Assembly: GCA_937973555.1 (NCBI GenBank)
Contig: CALJKL010000036.1
Location: 1-51,158 of the forward strand
DNA: 51,158 nucleotides
DNA from: an uncultured Flavobacteriales bacterium
Lineage (GTDB): Bacteria; Bacteroidota; Bacteroidia; Flavobacteriales; Weeksellaceae
Reading direction: 5' to 3'
The position numbers and the translations under genes were made by a program. Of the stretch, positions 24,901 through 34,076 are shown in pieces; the stretch's first letter is position 1; every line of letters begins with the position of its first letter. A model generated the notes under the pieces. That model made no database searches. It worked only from the letters and a program-made list of their open reading frames with translations, and was not told where the DNA came from.

Positions 24901-27510
24901 CTATTTCATTCTTGGGTTCAGCAATTTGGCTACGGTAGAGGTCCATCCCGTTTGGTGGGAGGCGCCTACACCACGGCCATTGTCTCCATGAAAATATTCG
25001 TAAAACATGATGTAATCCTTAAAATATTCATCATGATTTAATTTGTCTATATTTCCGTTAAAGGCTCTTTTTCCATCATTGTCTTTGAGGAAAATATGAC
25101 AAAGTCTTTTGCTGAGTTCGTCTGCTACATAATCTAAATTTTGATGGTTCCCAGTACCGGTAGGAAATTCCACTTTCAGGCTTTCATCATAATAAAAATG
25201 AAAACGCTGAAGGCTTTCTACAATCAAAAAGTTGATAGGAAACCATATAGGCCCACGCCAGTTGCTATTGCCTCCAAACATTCTACTATCGCTTTCTGCG
25301 GGAGTATAGTGTACCACATGGTTCACCCCATGAATTTCAAACTCAAATGGTTTTTCTTCATATACTTTAGACATCGCTCTAATCCCGTAATCGCTCAAGA
25401 ATTCTTTTTCATCCAACATCCTATTTAGGATTTTGGTGAGTCTGTTTTTTCTCAAAATACTCATCAGGTGTTTTCTACCTTTTCCTTCTACTTCCCAATG
25501 GGAAACGAGGTTGGCCAATTCTTTTTTGTTTTTGAGTACCCAGTCCATTCTTTCGGAAAATTTTGGGAGTTTCTGAAGCATGTCATGTTCTATCACTTCC
25601 ACGGCAAACATTGGAATTAAGCCGACAATACTTCTTAACTTTAAAGAAATACCAGTGCCATCATTCAGTTGAAGAACATCATAGAAGAAGCCATCTTCTT
25701 CATTCCATAGTCCATTTTTGCCTTCGCCCAGGTTTTCCATAGCCTCAGCAATGTAGAGGTAATGCTCAAAGAACTTAATAGCCATATCTTCATACACAGG
25801 ATTGTGCAATGCCAATTCCATGGCGATTCTCATCATATTAAGAGCAAACATCGCCATCCAACTTGTGCCATCAGCCTGCTCTAGATGTTCGCCATCCTTA
25901 AATTGCATATTTCGGTCAAATGCTCCAATGTTGTCTAGTCCTAAGAAGCCTCCTCCGAAAACATTTTTTCCGTTTTTGTCTTTTCTGTTTACCCACCAAG
26001 TAAAGTTTAGCAATAATTTTTGGAAAACACTTTCCAGAAATACCAAGTCGGGCTTGCCTTGTATTTTTTCATCAATTTTAAAAACCCTAAAAGTACTCCA
26101 TGCATGAACAGGAGGGTTAACATCCGAGAAATCCCATTCATAAGCCGGCAATTGGCCATTAGGATGCATGTACCATTCTTTGGTAAGCAATTGCAATTGG
26201 TCTTTGGCAAATTCCGGGTCTAGAATACTGAAACTCACACAGTGGAATGCTAAGTCCCAAGTCGCAAACCATGGGTATTCCCACTTGTCTGGCATGGAAA
26301 TAATGTCTTTGCAGTTCATGTGTTTCCATTCTACATTTCTCACATGATTTCCAAAATTTCTTTCTACTGGGAATTCTGGGTCACCATTGAGCCATTTAGA
26401 GACTTTGTAATGATAAAATTGTTTATTCCAAAGCAAACCTGCAAAAGCCTGACGTTGGACATTTTTTTCATCTTCATCCACAATGTCTTTTTGCACCTCT
26501 TCATAAAAGGTATCTGATTCTTTTTTTCTGAGTTCAAATACTTCATCAAAATCAAAAAAAGCATTTTCCATTTTATGAGGAGATAACCTGAAGTCGAAGA
26601 TTTTGGTTACACCGCCCTCTATTTCAGTATCTATTTCAAAAGCTGCCTTGGTGCCGAAGTTTTTAGGATTTATGGTAGGACTTCCATGTAGGATGTGCTG
26701 GTTGATACCATCTTTAAAATATTGATTTCCTGTTTTTTTGCCATAAAGTTTTTCGGTATTGGTTTCGTTTTCACAAAACAAAATTCTGGCTTCTTTGTTT
26801 CGCGAATAGAGTTTTTTCATGCCAAGACTGTCATGCTCAATGTCAATTTGCCCCTTATAATGCGTAGTAAGATTTGGCTTGTACTGGTTGTAACCCCAGT
26901 TCCAGTTGTTTCTGAACCATAAAGTTGGAAGGATAACCAATGGTGCTTTTTCCGTATTTCTATTGGTAACAGTAATCCTAATCAGGATGTCGTCATGATG
27001 GATTTTGGCGTACTCAATAAAGATGTCAAAATACTCATTATGGTCGAAAATACCGGTATCTATGAGCTCGTATTCCGGTTCCTTTTTACTCCTTCTTCCG
27101 TTTTCTTCTATTAAATTATCATAAGGGAATGCATTCTGAGGATATTTGTACACCATCTTCATATAACTGTGAGAAGGGCTGTTGTCTAGGTAATAGAAAA
27201 TTTCTTTTAAATCTTCTCCGTGGTTTCCTTGGTAATTGCTTAAGCCAAAGAAACGCTCTTTCACCATTTTATCTTTTTTGTTCCAAAAAGAAAAGGCAAA
27301 ACATAAGGTTTGTTTATCGTCAGAAATTCCAGCAATGCCTTCTTCTGCCCATCGGTAGGCTCTACTTTCTGCATCATCATGCCCTGTAAAGCCCCAAGTA
27401 TTACCGTCAAAGCTATAATCTTCTCTTACGTTGCCCCATTGTCTGTTGCTTACATAAGGTCCCCATGTTCTGTAATTTTTATCGTTCAGCCTATTCTTTT
27501 CTGCATCCAT
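24901..27510 (-). CDS. MGH1-like glycoside hydrolase (GH63-type glucosidase)
   Basis: This is a large cytoplasmic-looking enzyme of about 869 residues without a signal peptide. It resembles the GH63/MGH1 group, in which an N-terminal beta-sandwich precedes an (alpha/alpha)6 catalytic barrel. Conserved-looking segments are Trp-Gly-Pro-Tyr-Val-Ser-Asn-Arg-Gln-Trp-Gly near the start, Trp-Phe-Arg-Asn-Asn-Trp in the middle, Pro-Trp-Phe-Ala-Thr-Trp-Asp-Leu-Ala-Phe-His, and near the end Asn-Trp-Arg-Gly-Pro-Ile-Trp-Phe-Pro. The final His-Gln-Thr-Gly-Trp-Thr is also typical. Bacterial relatives act on glucosyl- or mannosyl-glycerate and small alpha-glucosides; the exact substrate is not evident. An in-frame ATG at 27519 would add three residues. 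The gene lies 76 bases upstream of recA on the same strand. Confidence 0.85.
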   Translation of the reverse strand: MDAEKNRLNDKNYRTWGPYVSNRQWGNVREDYSFDGNTWGFTGHDDAESRAYRWAEEGIAGISDDKQTLCFAFSFWNKKDKMVKERFFGLSNYQGNHGEDLKEIFYYLDNSPSHSYMKMVYKYPQNAFPYDNLIEENGRRSKKEPEYELIDTGIFDHNEYFDIFIEYAKIHHDDILIRITVTNRNTEKAPLVILPTLWFRNNWNWGYNQYKPNLTTHYKGQIDIEHDSLGMKKLYSRNKEARILFCENETNTEKLYGKKTGNQYFKDGINQHILHGSPTINPKNFGTKAAFEIDTEIEGGVTKIFDFRLSPHKMENAFFDFDEVFELRKKESDTFYEEVQKDIVDEDEKNVQRQAFAGLLWNKQFYHYKVSKWLNGDPEFPVERNFGNHVRNVEWKHMNCKDIISMPDKWEYPWFATWDLAFHCVSFSILDPEFAKDQLQLLTKEWYMHPNGQLPAYEWDFSDVNPPVHAWSTFRVFKIDEKIQGKPDLVFLESVFQKLLLNFTWWVNRKDKNGKNVFGGGFLGLDNIGAFDRNMQFKDGEHLEQADGTSWMAMFALNMMRIAMELALHNPVYEDMAIKFFEHYLYIAEAMENLGEGKNGLWNEEDGFFYDVLQLNDGTGISLKLRSIVGLIPMFAVEVIEHDMLQKLPKFSERMDWVLKNKKELANLVSHWEVEGKGRKHLMSILRKNRLTKILNRMLDEKEFLSDYGIRAMSKVYEEKPFEFEIHGVNHVVHYTPAESDSRMFGGNSNWRGPIWFPINFLIVESLQRFHFYYDESLKVEFPTGTGNHQNLDYVADELSKRLCHIFLKDNDGKRAFNGNIDKLNHDEYFKDYIMFYEYFHGDNGRGVGASHQTGWTSTVAKLLNPRMK

Positions 27511-27585
27511 AATCAGCATATTCTCTCTTATTCCATGCGAATTTAGAAAAAATAAATTTTAAAGATTTTGGGAGAGATTAATTTT

Positions 27586-27616
27586 TTTGAAATGTCATAA
27601 AAATACCCTAGTTTTG
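27586..27616 (+). promoter_or_regulatory. consensus promoter of the methionine/folate operon
   Basis: TTTG at 27586-27589, a 19-base spacer and TAGTTTTG at 27609-27616 fit the Bacteroidota -33/-7 consensus exactly. Transcription would begin near 27622, about 25 bases before the SAM riboswitch. Confidence 0.75.
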
Positions 27617-27646
27617 CAGTCTATTAGTTCATTAAAAATCAAGAAA

Positions 27647-27749
27647 TGTTATCAAGAAAGGTGGAGAGATTAGACTCTATGAAACCTTGGCAACCTTCGG
27701 TTACACGAAAAGGTGCTAAATTCTATTCGCCACGGCGGAAAAGATGACT
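27647..27749 (+). ncRNA. SAM-I (S-box) riboswitch
   Basis: The leader contains the conserved S-box core: TTATCAAGAAAGGTGGAGAG at the 5' side, then CTATGAAACC, GGCAACC, AAGGTGCTAAAT, and a closing GGAAAAGATGAC. P1 pairs GTTATC (27648-27653) with GATGAC (27743-27748), using one wobble pair. SAM-I riboswitches bind S-adenosylmethionine and shut down methionine synthesis genes. This one sits upstream of the metH halves and metF, which matches that role. A short hairpin with a T-run (27760-27780) after P1 is a possible expression platform. Confidence 0.93.
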
Positions 27750-27759
27750 AAAAGACTAC

Positions 27760-27783
27760 AGTTGCATCCCAACTTTTTCTTCT
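27760..27783 (+). terminator. candidate attenuator hairpin of the SAM riboswitch
   Basis: AGTTG (27760-27764) pairs with CAACT (27770-27774) around CATCC, followed by TTTTTCTTCTT. The stem is only 5 bp, so it would be weak alone. It lies 11 bases after P1 and could be the regulated terminator. No convincing anti-terminator pairing was identified by eye. Confidence 0.35.
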
Positions 27784-27813
27784 TAACATTTCAATTAAAA
27801 ATATTGTATTGAA

Positions 27814-28824
27814 ATGTCTTCAAAACCAAATATTTACAACGAAATAAATAAAAGAATCCTTGTTCTGGATGGAGCAATGGGCACCATGCTGCAGCGTTAT
27901 CAGTTTACGGAAGAGGATTACCGTGGCGAAAGGTTTAAAAACTGGGAGTCACCTCTCAAGGGAAACAATGATTTGCTTTCTCTTACGCAGCCCCAAGCCA
28001 TAGAAGCCGTTCACATAAAATACCTGGAAGCCGGTGCAGATATCATTGAAACCAATACTTTTTCCGGAACCACCATTGCTATGGCAGATTACCACATGGA
28101 GGAATTGGTATATGAACTAAATTATGAATCCGCCAAAATTGCCAGAAAAGTTTGTGATGAATATACAGTAATAAATCCAGAGAAGCCAAGATTTGTGGCG
28201 GGGTCTATTGGGCCTACCAACAAAACCGCTTCTCTTTCACCGGATGTTAATGACCCTGGCTATAGAGCAGTAACATTTGATGAACTCAGAATCGCCTATA
28301 AACAACAGGCAGAAGCCCTTCTGGATGGAGGTTCTGACGTGCTTTTAGTGGAAACCATTTTTGATACTTTGAATGCTAAGGCAGCGCTTTTTGCTATAGA
28401 CGAAATCCGTGAAGAAAGAAATATAGACATCCCAATTATGGTTTCAGGGACCATTACCGATGCTTCAGGAAGAACGCTTTCTGGACAAACCGCAGGAGCC
28501 TTTTTAATTTCTGTTTCGCATCTCAATTTGTTGAGCGTAGGCTTTAACTGTGCTTTGGGGGCTAAGCAATTGACACCATATTTGGAAGAAGTATCCGAAA
28601 AATCAAACTTCTATATTTCGGCCTATCCTAACGCGGGATTACCAAACGCTTTCGGGCAGTATGATGAATCACCTGAGGCTATGGCAGAACAAATCCGTGA
28701 ATATGCAGAAAAAGGCTTAGTGAATATTGTGGGAGGTTGTTGTGGAACCACACCAGACCATATTGCGGCAATTGCTGAAATTGTAAGTAAATATCAACCA
28801 AGAAAAATTAATGTGATAATCTGA
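27814..28824 (+). CDS. homocysteine S-methyltransferase domain of split methionine synthase
   Basis: The 336-residue protein equals the N-terminal homocysteine-binding module of cobalamin-dependent methionine synthase, here a separate gene. It shows Leu-Asp-Gly-Ala-Met-Gly-Thr-Met-Leu-Gln near residue 20, Glu-Thr-Asn-Thr-Phe, and Ala-Gly-Ser-Ile-Gly-Pro-Thr. The zinc ligands are the Cys of Gly-Phe-Asn-Cys-Ala-Leu-Gly and the Cys pair in Gly-Gly-Cys-Cys-Gly-Thr-Thr-Pro near the end. It should activate homocysteine as a zinc thiolate and take a methyl group from cobalamin bound to the product of the next gene. It is first in the riboswitch-controlled unit; the second half begins 77 bases after its stop. 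Confidence 0.93.
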   Translation: MSSKPNIYNEINKRILVLDGAMGTMLQRYQFTEEDYRGERFKNWESPLKGNNDLLSLTQPQAIEAVHIKYLEAGADIIETNTFSGTTIAMADYHMEELVYELNYESAKIARKVCDEYTVINPEKPRFVAGSIGPTNKTASLSPDVNDPGYRAVTFDELRIAYKQQAEALLDGGSDVLLVETIFDTLNAKAALFAIDEIREERNIDIPIMVSGTITDASGRTLSGQTAGAFLISVSHLNLLSVGFNCALGAKQLTPYLEEVSEKSNFYISAYPNAGLPNAFGQYDESPEAMAEQIREYAEKGLVNIVGGCCGTTPDHIAAIAEIVSKYQPRKINVII

Positions 28825-28901
28825 TAATATGTTGATTTGATAATTTTTCACCCAAAACATTACCTCATTTTTCAATTACCTCATTATCTCATTTTTAAAA
28901 T
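28825..28901 (+). repeat. short AT-rich repeats between the two metH halves
   Basis: The spacer holds several copies of a CTCATT-type unit, including two copies of ATTACCTCATT (about 28859-28887). No ribosome binding site or hairpin of note is visible. It may be a scar of the gene split or simple-sequence drift. Confidence 0.35.
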
Positions 28902-31556
28902 ATGAAATATTTAAAACTCTCAGGTCTTGAGCCTTTAATCATAACCCCAGAATCCAACTTTATCAATGTTGGAGAAAGAACCAATGTTGCAGGTTCTAAA
29001 AAATTTCTTCGATTGATTAAAGAAGAGAATTTTGCGGAAGCCTTAGATATTGCTCGTCATCAAGTAGAAGGTGGGGCACAAATTCTGGATGTCAATTTTG
29101 ACGATGGATTGCTTGACGGAAAAACCTGTATGGTGAAGTTCCTGAATCTTATTGCCTCTGAGCCTGATATTGCTAGAATCCCAATTATGATAGATTCTTC
29201 TAAATGGGAAATTTTGGAAGCAGGATTGCAGGTAGTTCAGGGAAAATGTGTGGTGAATTCCATCAGTTTGAAAGGGGGAGAAGAAGAGTTCATCCGTCAG
29301 GCCAAAGCCATTAAAAGATATGGAGCAGCCGTTATCGTGATGGCATTTGATGAATTTGGGCAGGCCGATAATTACGAAAGAAGATTAGAAATCTGTAAAA
29401 GGAGTTACGATATTTTAACTAACAAGGTTGGGTTTCCAGCTGAAGATATTATTTTCGATTTAAATATTTTCCCGGTGGCTACAGGGATGGAAGAACACCG
29501 AAAAAATGCGGTAGACTTCATCAATGCTACCAAATGGGTGAGAGAAAACTTGCCTTATGTTTCCGTAAGCGGTGGGGTATCAAATGTTTCTTTTTCTTTT
29601 AGAGGAAATGATACAGTGCGCGAAGCTATGCATTCGGTTTTCTTGTATCATGCCATCCAAGCCGGAATGAATATGGGGATTGTAAACCCAGCGATGTTGG
29701 AGGTGTATGATGAGATTCCAAAAGATTTGTTGGAATTGGTAGAAGATGTGATGTTAGACAGACGAGATGATGCTACCGAAAGATTATTAGATTATTCTGA
29801 AAAGCATAAGTCTGTTAAGAAAGAAAAAGTGGAGGATTTGGCTTGGAGAAATGAACCGCTTCAGGACAGAATTACACATTCTTTGGTTAAAGGAATTGAT
29901 AAATTTATAGAAGAGGATGTAGAGGAGGCAAGACTGCAAGCCGCCAAACCTTTGGAAGTTATTGAAGGCAACCTCATGACAGGGATGTCTGTAGTAGGAG
30001 ACCTTTTCGGAAGCGGAAAAATGTTTTTGCCACAAGTGGTAAAATCGGCAAGGGTGATGAAAAAAGCAGTGGCCTATCTTCAACCCTTCATTGAAGCTGA
30101 AAAGGATTCCGTACAAAAAGCTGCTGGAAAAGTATTGATGGCTACCGTAAAAGGAGATGTTCATGATATTGGTAAAAATATAGTGAGTGTAGTACTCGGC
30201 TGCAACAATTACGAAATTGTGGATTTGGGCGTTATGGTGCCTGCCGAAAAAATTATACAAACTGCCATAGAAGAAAAAGTGGATGTGATAGGGCTGAGTG
30301 GTCTTATTACACCAAGCCTAGATGAAATGGTACATATTGCCACTGAATTAGAAAGACAAAATCTTAATTTTCCTCTGCTTATAGGAGGCGCTACTACTTC
30401 TAAAGCCCATACTGCCGTAAAGATAGACCCTAAATATAAAAATGCCGTGGTGCATGTCAATGATGCTTCGCGTGCAGTAAATGTGGTAAGCTCTCTATTG
30501 AGTTCTAAAAAGGAGAATTATATTTCTGATCTTAAAAACGATTATGCAGATTTCCGTGAAAAATTCCTGAACAGACAGATTGATAAGGAATACATTTCGA
30601 TAGGAGAGGCCCGTCAACAAAAGTTTGCTATTGATTGGCAACAAGAAGAAATCTTCTCGCCGAAAAACATCGGTATAAAAGTTATTGAAAACCAAAGTTT
30701 GGAAGAACTGGTTCCTTATATTGATTGGTCGCCGTTTTTTAGAAGCTGGGATTTATTTGGCAAGTTTCCACAAATCCTTACCGATGAGGTGGTGGGAGAA
30801 CAGGCTACAGAACTTTTTGAGGAGGCTCAAAACATGCTGAAGAAAATAGTAGATGAAAAATTGTTGACCGCCAAAGCCATATTTGGAATCTTCCCTGCAA
30901 ATGCAGATGAACAAGATGATATAGAAGTGACAAGTGGAAGTGAAACATTCACTTTCAGAACGCTTCGTCAACAGCATAAAAAATCGGAAGGAAAAGAATA
31001 TTTTGCGCTTTCAGATTTTATTGCACCGAAGTCTTCCGGAAAACAAGATTATGTTGGTGCCTTCTGTGTAACGACAGGTTTCGGTACGGATGAATTGGCC
31101 AAAAAATATGAAGCCGAAAACGATGATTACAATGCCATTATGGTAAAAGCCTTGGCAGACCGTTTTGCAGAGGCCTATGCCGAATTTTTGCACGAAAAAG
31201 TGAGAAAAGAATATTGGGGCTATGCTGCTGATGAGCATCTGAGCAATGAAGATTTAATCAAAGAAGAATACAAAGGCATACGTCCTGCGCCGGGTTATCC
31301 TGCGTGTCCAGACCATTTGGAGAAAACCACCTTATGGCAATTGCTGAAAGTAAAAGAAAACATTGGGGTAGAACTTACAGAAAGTTTGGCGATGTTCCCT
31401 ACGGCTTCAGTTTCGGGATATTATTTTGCCAATCCTAAATCGAAATATTTTGGGGTTGGAAAAATTGCAGAAGACCAACTGAAGGATTATGCCCAAAGAA
31501 AAAATATAGATATTGAATTGGCTAAAAAATGGTTGAGTCCAAATTTAGCCGATTAA
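28902..31556 (+). CDS. metH: methionine synthase, folate/cobalamin/AdoMet-activation part
   Basis: The 884-residue protein holds the rest of cobalamin-dependent methionine synthase. A pterin-binding barrel comes first (Asn-Val-Gly-Glu-Arg-Thr-Asn-Val-Ala-Gly-Ser-Lys-Lys at about 22-34). A helical cap and B12 domain follow, with Gly-Asp-Val-His-Asp-Ile-Gly-Lys-Asn whose His ligates cobalt, then Gly-Leu-Ser-Gly-Leu-Ile. The C-terminal reactivation domain includes Arg-Pro-Ala-Pro-Gly-Tyr-Pro-Ala-Cys-Pro-Asp-His. It transfers methyl from methyltetrahydrofolate to cobalamin and then to homocysteine held by the upstream gene product. metF follows by 21 bases and supplies methyltetrahydrofolate. Together the two halves (1220 residues) equal a full-length MetH. 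Confidence 0.96.
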   Translation: MKYLKLSGLEPLIITPESNFINVGERTNVAGSKKFLRLIKEENFAEALDIARHQVEGGAQILDVNFDDGLLDGKTCMVKFLNLIASEPDIARIPIMIDSSKWEILEAGLQVVQGKCVVNSISLKGGEEEFIRQAKAIKRYGAAVIVMAFDEFGQADNYERRLEICKRSYDILTNKVGFPAEDIIFDLNIFPVATGMEEHRKNAVDFINATKWVRENLPYVSVSGGVSNVSFSFRGNDTVREAMHSVFLYHAIQAGMNMGIVNPAMLEVYDEIPKDLLELVEDVMLDRRDDATERLLDYSEKHKSVKKEKVEDLAWRNEPLQDRITHSLVKGIDKFIEEDVEEARLQAAKPLEVIEGNLMTGMSVVGDLFGSGKMFLPQVVKSARVMKKAVAYLQPFIEAEKDSVQKAAGKVLMATVKGDVHDIGKNIVSVVLGCNNYEIVDLGVMVPAEKIIQTAIEEKVDVIGLSGLITPSLDEMVHIATELERQNLNFPLLIGGATTSKAHTAVKIDPKYKNAVVHVNDASRAVNVVSSLLSSKKENYISDLKNDYADFREKFLNRQIDKEYISIGEARQQKFAIDWQQEEIFSPKNIGIKVIENQSLEELVPYIDWSPFFRSWDLFGKFPQILTDEVVGEQATELFEEAQNMLKKIVDEKLLTAKAIFGIFPANADEQDDIEVTSGSETFTFRTLRQQHKKSEGKEYFALSDFIAPKSSGKQDYVGAFCVTTGFGTDELAKKYEAENDDYNAIMVKALADRFAEAYAEFLHEKVRKEYWGYAADEHLSNEDLIKEEYKGIRPAPGYPACPDHLEKTTLWQLLKVKENIGVELTESLAMFPTASVSGYYFANPKSKYFGVGKIAEDQLKDYAQRKNIDIELAKKWLSPNLAD

Positions 31557-31577
31557 TCAGAATAAAGAATTGAATAG

Positions 31578-32534
31578 ATGAAGATTACCGAACATATTAA
31601 AAACGCCAACAGAAAACCGCTTTTCTCTTTTGAAATTGTACCTCCACAAAAAGGGGTAGGCATTGCAGACCTGTATCAAAATATAGACCCTTTGATGGAG
31701 TTTAAACCTCCTTTTATAGATGTCACTACCTCTAGGGAAGAATATGTTTTTATAGAAAAAGGGGATGGGCTTTTAGAAAGAAAAGTGACCAGAATGAGGC
31801 CGGGAACTTTGGGAATCTGTGCGGCAATTCAGCATAAATACAATGTAGATACAGTGCCGCATGTTTTGTGTGGTGGTTTTACTAAAGAAGAGACAGAATA
31901 CTTGTTGGTAGATTGTATGTATTTGGGGATTAACAATATCATGGCACTTCGTGGAGATGCCATGAAAGGGGAAAAATACTTTGAACCTACAGCGGGTGGT
32001 CATCAGTATGCGTCGGACTTGGTGCAGCAGATACAAGATTTAGGTACAGGAAAGTATCTTCATGGTGAAATTCCCTCGGAAGAAAATAACAGTTTCTGTA
32101 TTGGAGTGGCTGGATATCCTGAAAAGCACATCGAGGCACCTTCTATGAATTATGATTTGCAAATGCTGAAGAAAAAAGTAGATGCAGGGGCTGATTATAT
32201 CGTTACCCAAATGTTTTTCGACAATCAAAAGTTTTTCGAATTTGTAAAGCAGGCAAGGGAAATGGGCATTGAGGTGCCGATTATTCCGGGGATTAAACCT
32301 ATTGCGACTAAGAATCACCTTCAGTTATTGCCTCAGGTATTCAAAATTGATTTACCGGAAACGCTTATCCACGAAGTGGTGAAATGTAAAACCAATGCTG
32401 AGGTAAGAGAAGTGGGGATAGAGTGGAGCATTAACCAGTGTAAGGAACTTCTTGATTTTGGAGTGCCCGTTCTGCATTTTTATTCCATGGGAAAAAGTGA
32501 TAATATCCTAAAAATAGGAAGAGAAATATTTTAA
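31578..32534 (+). CDS. metF: 5,10-methylenetetrahydrofolate reductase
   Basis: MetF reduces methylenetetrahydrofolate to methyltetrahydrofolate, the methyl donor for MetH. The 318-residue flavoprotein has Phe-Ser-Phe-Glu-Ile-Val-Pro-Pro near residue 15-22, where the Glu is the expected catalytic acid. It also shows Asn-Ile-Met-Ala-Leu-Arg-Gly-Asp and Ala-Asp-Tyr-Ile-Val-Thr-Gln-Met-Phe-Phe-Asp in the barrel, and Pro-Ile-Ile-Pro-Gly-Ile-Lys-Pro-Ile. Length is typical. It is last in the SAM-riboswitch operon and is followed by a strong terminator, so methyl-donor supply and use should respond together to S-adenosylmethionine. Confidence 0.97.
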   Translation: MKITEHIKNANRKPLFSFEIVPPQKGVGIADLYQNIDPLMEFKPPFIDVTTSREEYVFIEKGDGLLERKVTRMRPGTLGICAAIQHKYNVDTVPHVLCGGFTKEETEYLLVDCMYLGINNIMALRGDAMKGEKYFEPTAGGHQYASDLVQQIQDLGTGKYLHGEIPSEENNSFCIGVAGYPEKHIEAPSMNYDLQMLKKKVDAGADYIVTQMFFDNQKFFEFVKQAREMGIEVPIIPGIKPIATKNHLQLLPQVFKIDLPETLIHEVVKCKTNAEVREVGIEWSINQCKELLDFGVPVLHFYSMGKSDNILKIGREIF

Positions 32535-32537
32535 AAT

Positions 32538-32569
32538 AAAAAATCACCGAAGAAATTCGGTGATTTTTT
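32538..32569. terminator. terminator between metF and the amylase gene
   Basis: A perfect 14-bp stem (32538-32551 and 32556-32569) with a GAAA tetraloop is flanked by A-run and T-run. It serves convergent metF and the GH13 gene ending at 32575. Confidence 0.92.
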
Positions 32570-32574
32570 TATAT

Positions 32575-33960
32575 TTAATTTTTTACCAAAATTTTATAAC
32601 CCCACGGTTTTAGGGTAATGGTGTATTTGTCTTTTACGCTTACTTTTTCTTTCGAGAACAAATCGGTATAGTTTCCTTGAAAATATTTGGTGTCAAGGGT
32701 TACCGTAACTTCTTCATCAGAAAAATTAAACAAAGGTAAAACAGCATCTCCATTTTTTTCACGATAGAAAGAAATTACTTTGTCTTGCTTGTCGTTCACA
32801 ATTCTGATCATTTCACCGCCATATTTACCATTCCAAAGGGCTTGGTTTTTGTGCTTTAAATCGAATAAAGTTTTGTAGAATCCTTCATATTTCAAGTTGC
32901 TGAAGTCGATAGGATCTTTGTCAAAGAACTTAAGACTTCTGTCCAATCCGGCTTCTTCACCACTGTATACCAAAGGCATTCCGTTTACCACGCCACAAAA
33001 GGCCATGGCCATTTCTAGTCCATCTCCAAAGTTTTTCTTGGGTGTTCCGTTCCATGAGTTCATATCATGATTTTCTACAAATGCCATTCTGTAGGCGTTT
33101 CTAGGGACAGAACCCAAATCATGCGCCATATATTCTACCAATCCGCCTACTCCTTTTTTCTGGGTAGTAGCATCTTTCAGTTTATCAAACAAAGTCCAAG
33201 AATAGGTCATGTCAAATGACTTTTTGTATAAATCTCTACTTTCCCATTCGGCCAACATGAATACAGGCTTTATTTGGTCTAATTCTTTTCTTGCATTTTC
33301 CCAAAAATCTACCGGAATAAAACCGGCAACATCTGCACGGTATCCATCAATGTTAGTTTCTTTTACCCAATATTTAAGAGCATTGGTCATGTATTTTCTA
33401 AAAGCGGGATTGTCATAATCAAAATCTATTACATCATCCCAATCATACCAAGGCGTCGGCTGAAAATTGCCGTCCTTGTTTTTGGTATACCACTCTGGAT
33501 GTTGTTTGGCCAAAGCGTTGTCCCATGCAGAATGGTTTCCTACCCAGTCTATGATGACATGCATACCCAATTTGTGGATTTCATTCACCAAATGTTTAAA
33601 ATCTTGCAAATTGCCAAATTCAGGATTGATTCCCAAAAAGTCTTTTACAGAATAATAACTTCCCAAACTGCCTTTTCGGTTTTTCTCGCCTATAGGGTGG
33701 ATGGGCATCAACCAAATGATGTCTATGCCCATATTTTTAAGTCTTGGTAAGTGTTTTTCAAATGCTTTGAAGGTGCCTTCCTGCGTGTATTGGCGGATGT
33801 TCACTTCATAAATAGTAGCGTTTTTGCTCCATTCTGGGTGTGTGATTTCTACATAATCTTTCGGTAGATAAGGATTGGTTTTTTTCTGTGCGGATGTATT
33901 TGCCACAAAGAAGGCAAAACAAACAAAAAATAGAATTTTTGCAGAATTGGTAAATTTCAT
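32575..33960 (-). CDS. exported alpha-amylase family glycoside hydrolase (GH13)
   Basis: The 461-residue protein has a signal peptide (hydrophobic 8-20, Asn-Thr-Ser-Ala-Gln at about 21-25) and a GH13 barrel. Region I is Val-Ile-Ile-Asp-Trp-Val-Gly-Asn-His (135-143). The nucleophile is Asp210 in Gly-Tyr-Arg-Ala-Asp-Val-Ala-Gly. The acid/base is Glu238 in Met-Leu-Ala-Glu-Trp-Glu, and the third acid is Asp299 in Glu-Asn-His-Asp. A short C-terminal beta domain follows from about residue 395. It should hydrolyse alpha-glucans or maltooligosaccharides in the periplasm or at the cell surface; no sus-type transporter is adjacent. A TATCTTTG box upstream on the minus strand is its likely promoter element. 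Confidence 0.93.
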   Translation of the reverse strand: MKFTNSAKILFFVCFAFFVANTSAQKKTNPYLPKDYVEITHPEWSKNATIYEVNIRQYTQEGTFKAFEKHLPRLKNMGIDIIWLMPIHPIGEKNRKGSLGSYYSVKDFLGINPEFGNLQDFKHLVNEIHKLGMHVIIDWVGNHSAWDNALAKQHPEWYTKNKDGNFQPTPWYDWDDVIDFDYDNPAFRKYMTNALKYWVKETNIDGYRADVAGFIPVDFWENARKELDQIKPVFMLAEWESRDLYKKSFDMTYSWTLFDKLKDATTQKKGVGGLVEYMAHDLGSVPRNAYRMAFVENHDMNSWNGTPKKNFGDGLEMAMAFCGVVNGMPLVYSGEEAGLDRSLKFFDKDPIDFSNLKYEGFYKTLFDLKHKNQALWNGKYGGEMIRIVNDKQDKVISFYREKNGDAVLPLFNFSDEEVTVTLDTKYFQGNYTDLFSKEKVSVKDKYTITLKPWGYKILVKN

Positions 33961-33976
33961 TGAGTAAGATTTTTAT

Positions 33977-33984
33977 CAAAGATA
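33977..33984 (-). promoter_or_regulatory. -7 element upstream of the amylase gene
   Basis: On the minus strand TATCTTTG matches TAnnTTTG and lies 16 bases before the ATG at 33960. The matching -33 TTTG is not clear, because that position overlaps a terminator stem. Confidence 0.45.
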
Positions 33985-34019
33985 AAAAAAATCACCGGAA
34001 AGAAGCTTCGATGATTTTA
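33985..34019 (-). terminator. terminator of the phosphoribosyltransferase/esterase operon
   Basis: Read on the minus strand, AAAATCATCG pairs with CGGTGATTTT (one G-U wobble) around a loop of about 11 bases and is followed by a long T-run. It ends the minus-strand cassette just before the amylase promoter. Confidence 0.7.
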
Positions 34020-34076
34020 CTTGAGAAGATTTTTATGATATTCTAGTCGTTTAGCGATTTTCAAGCATGTCAGATT

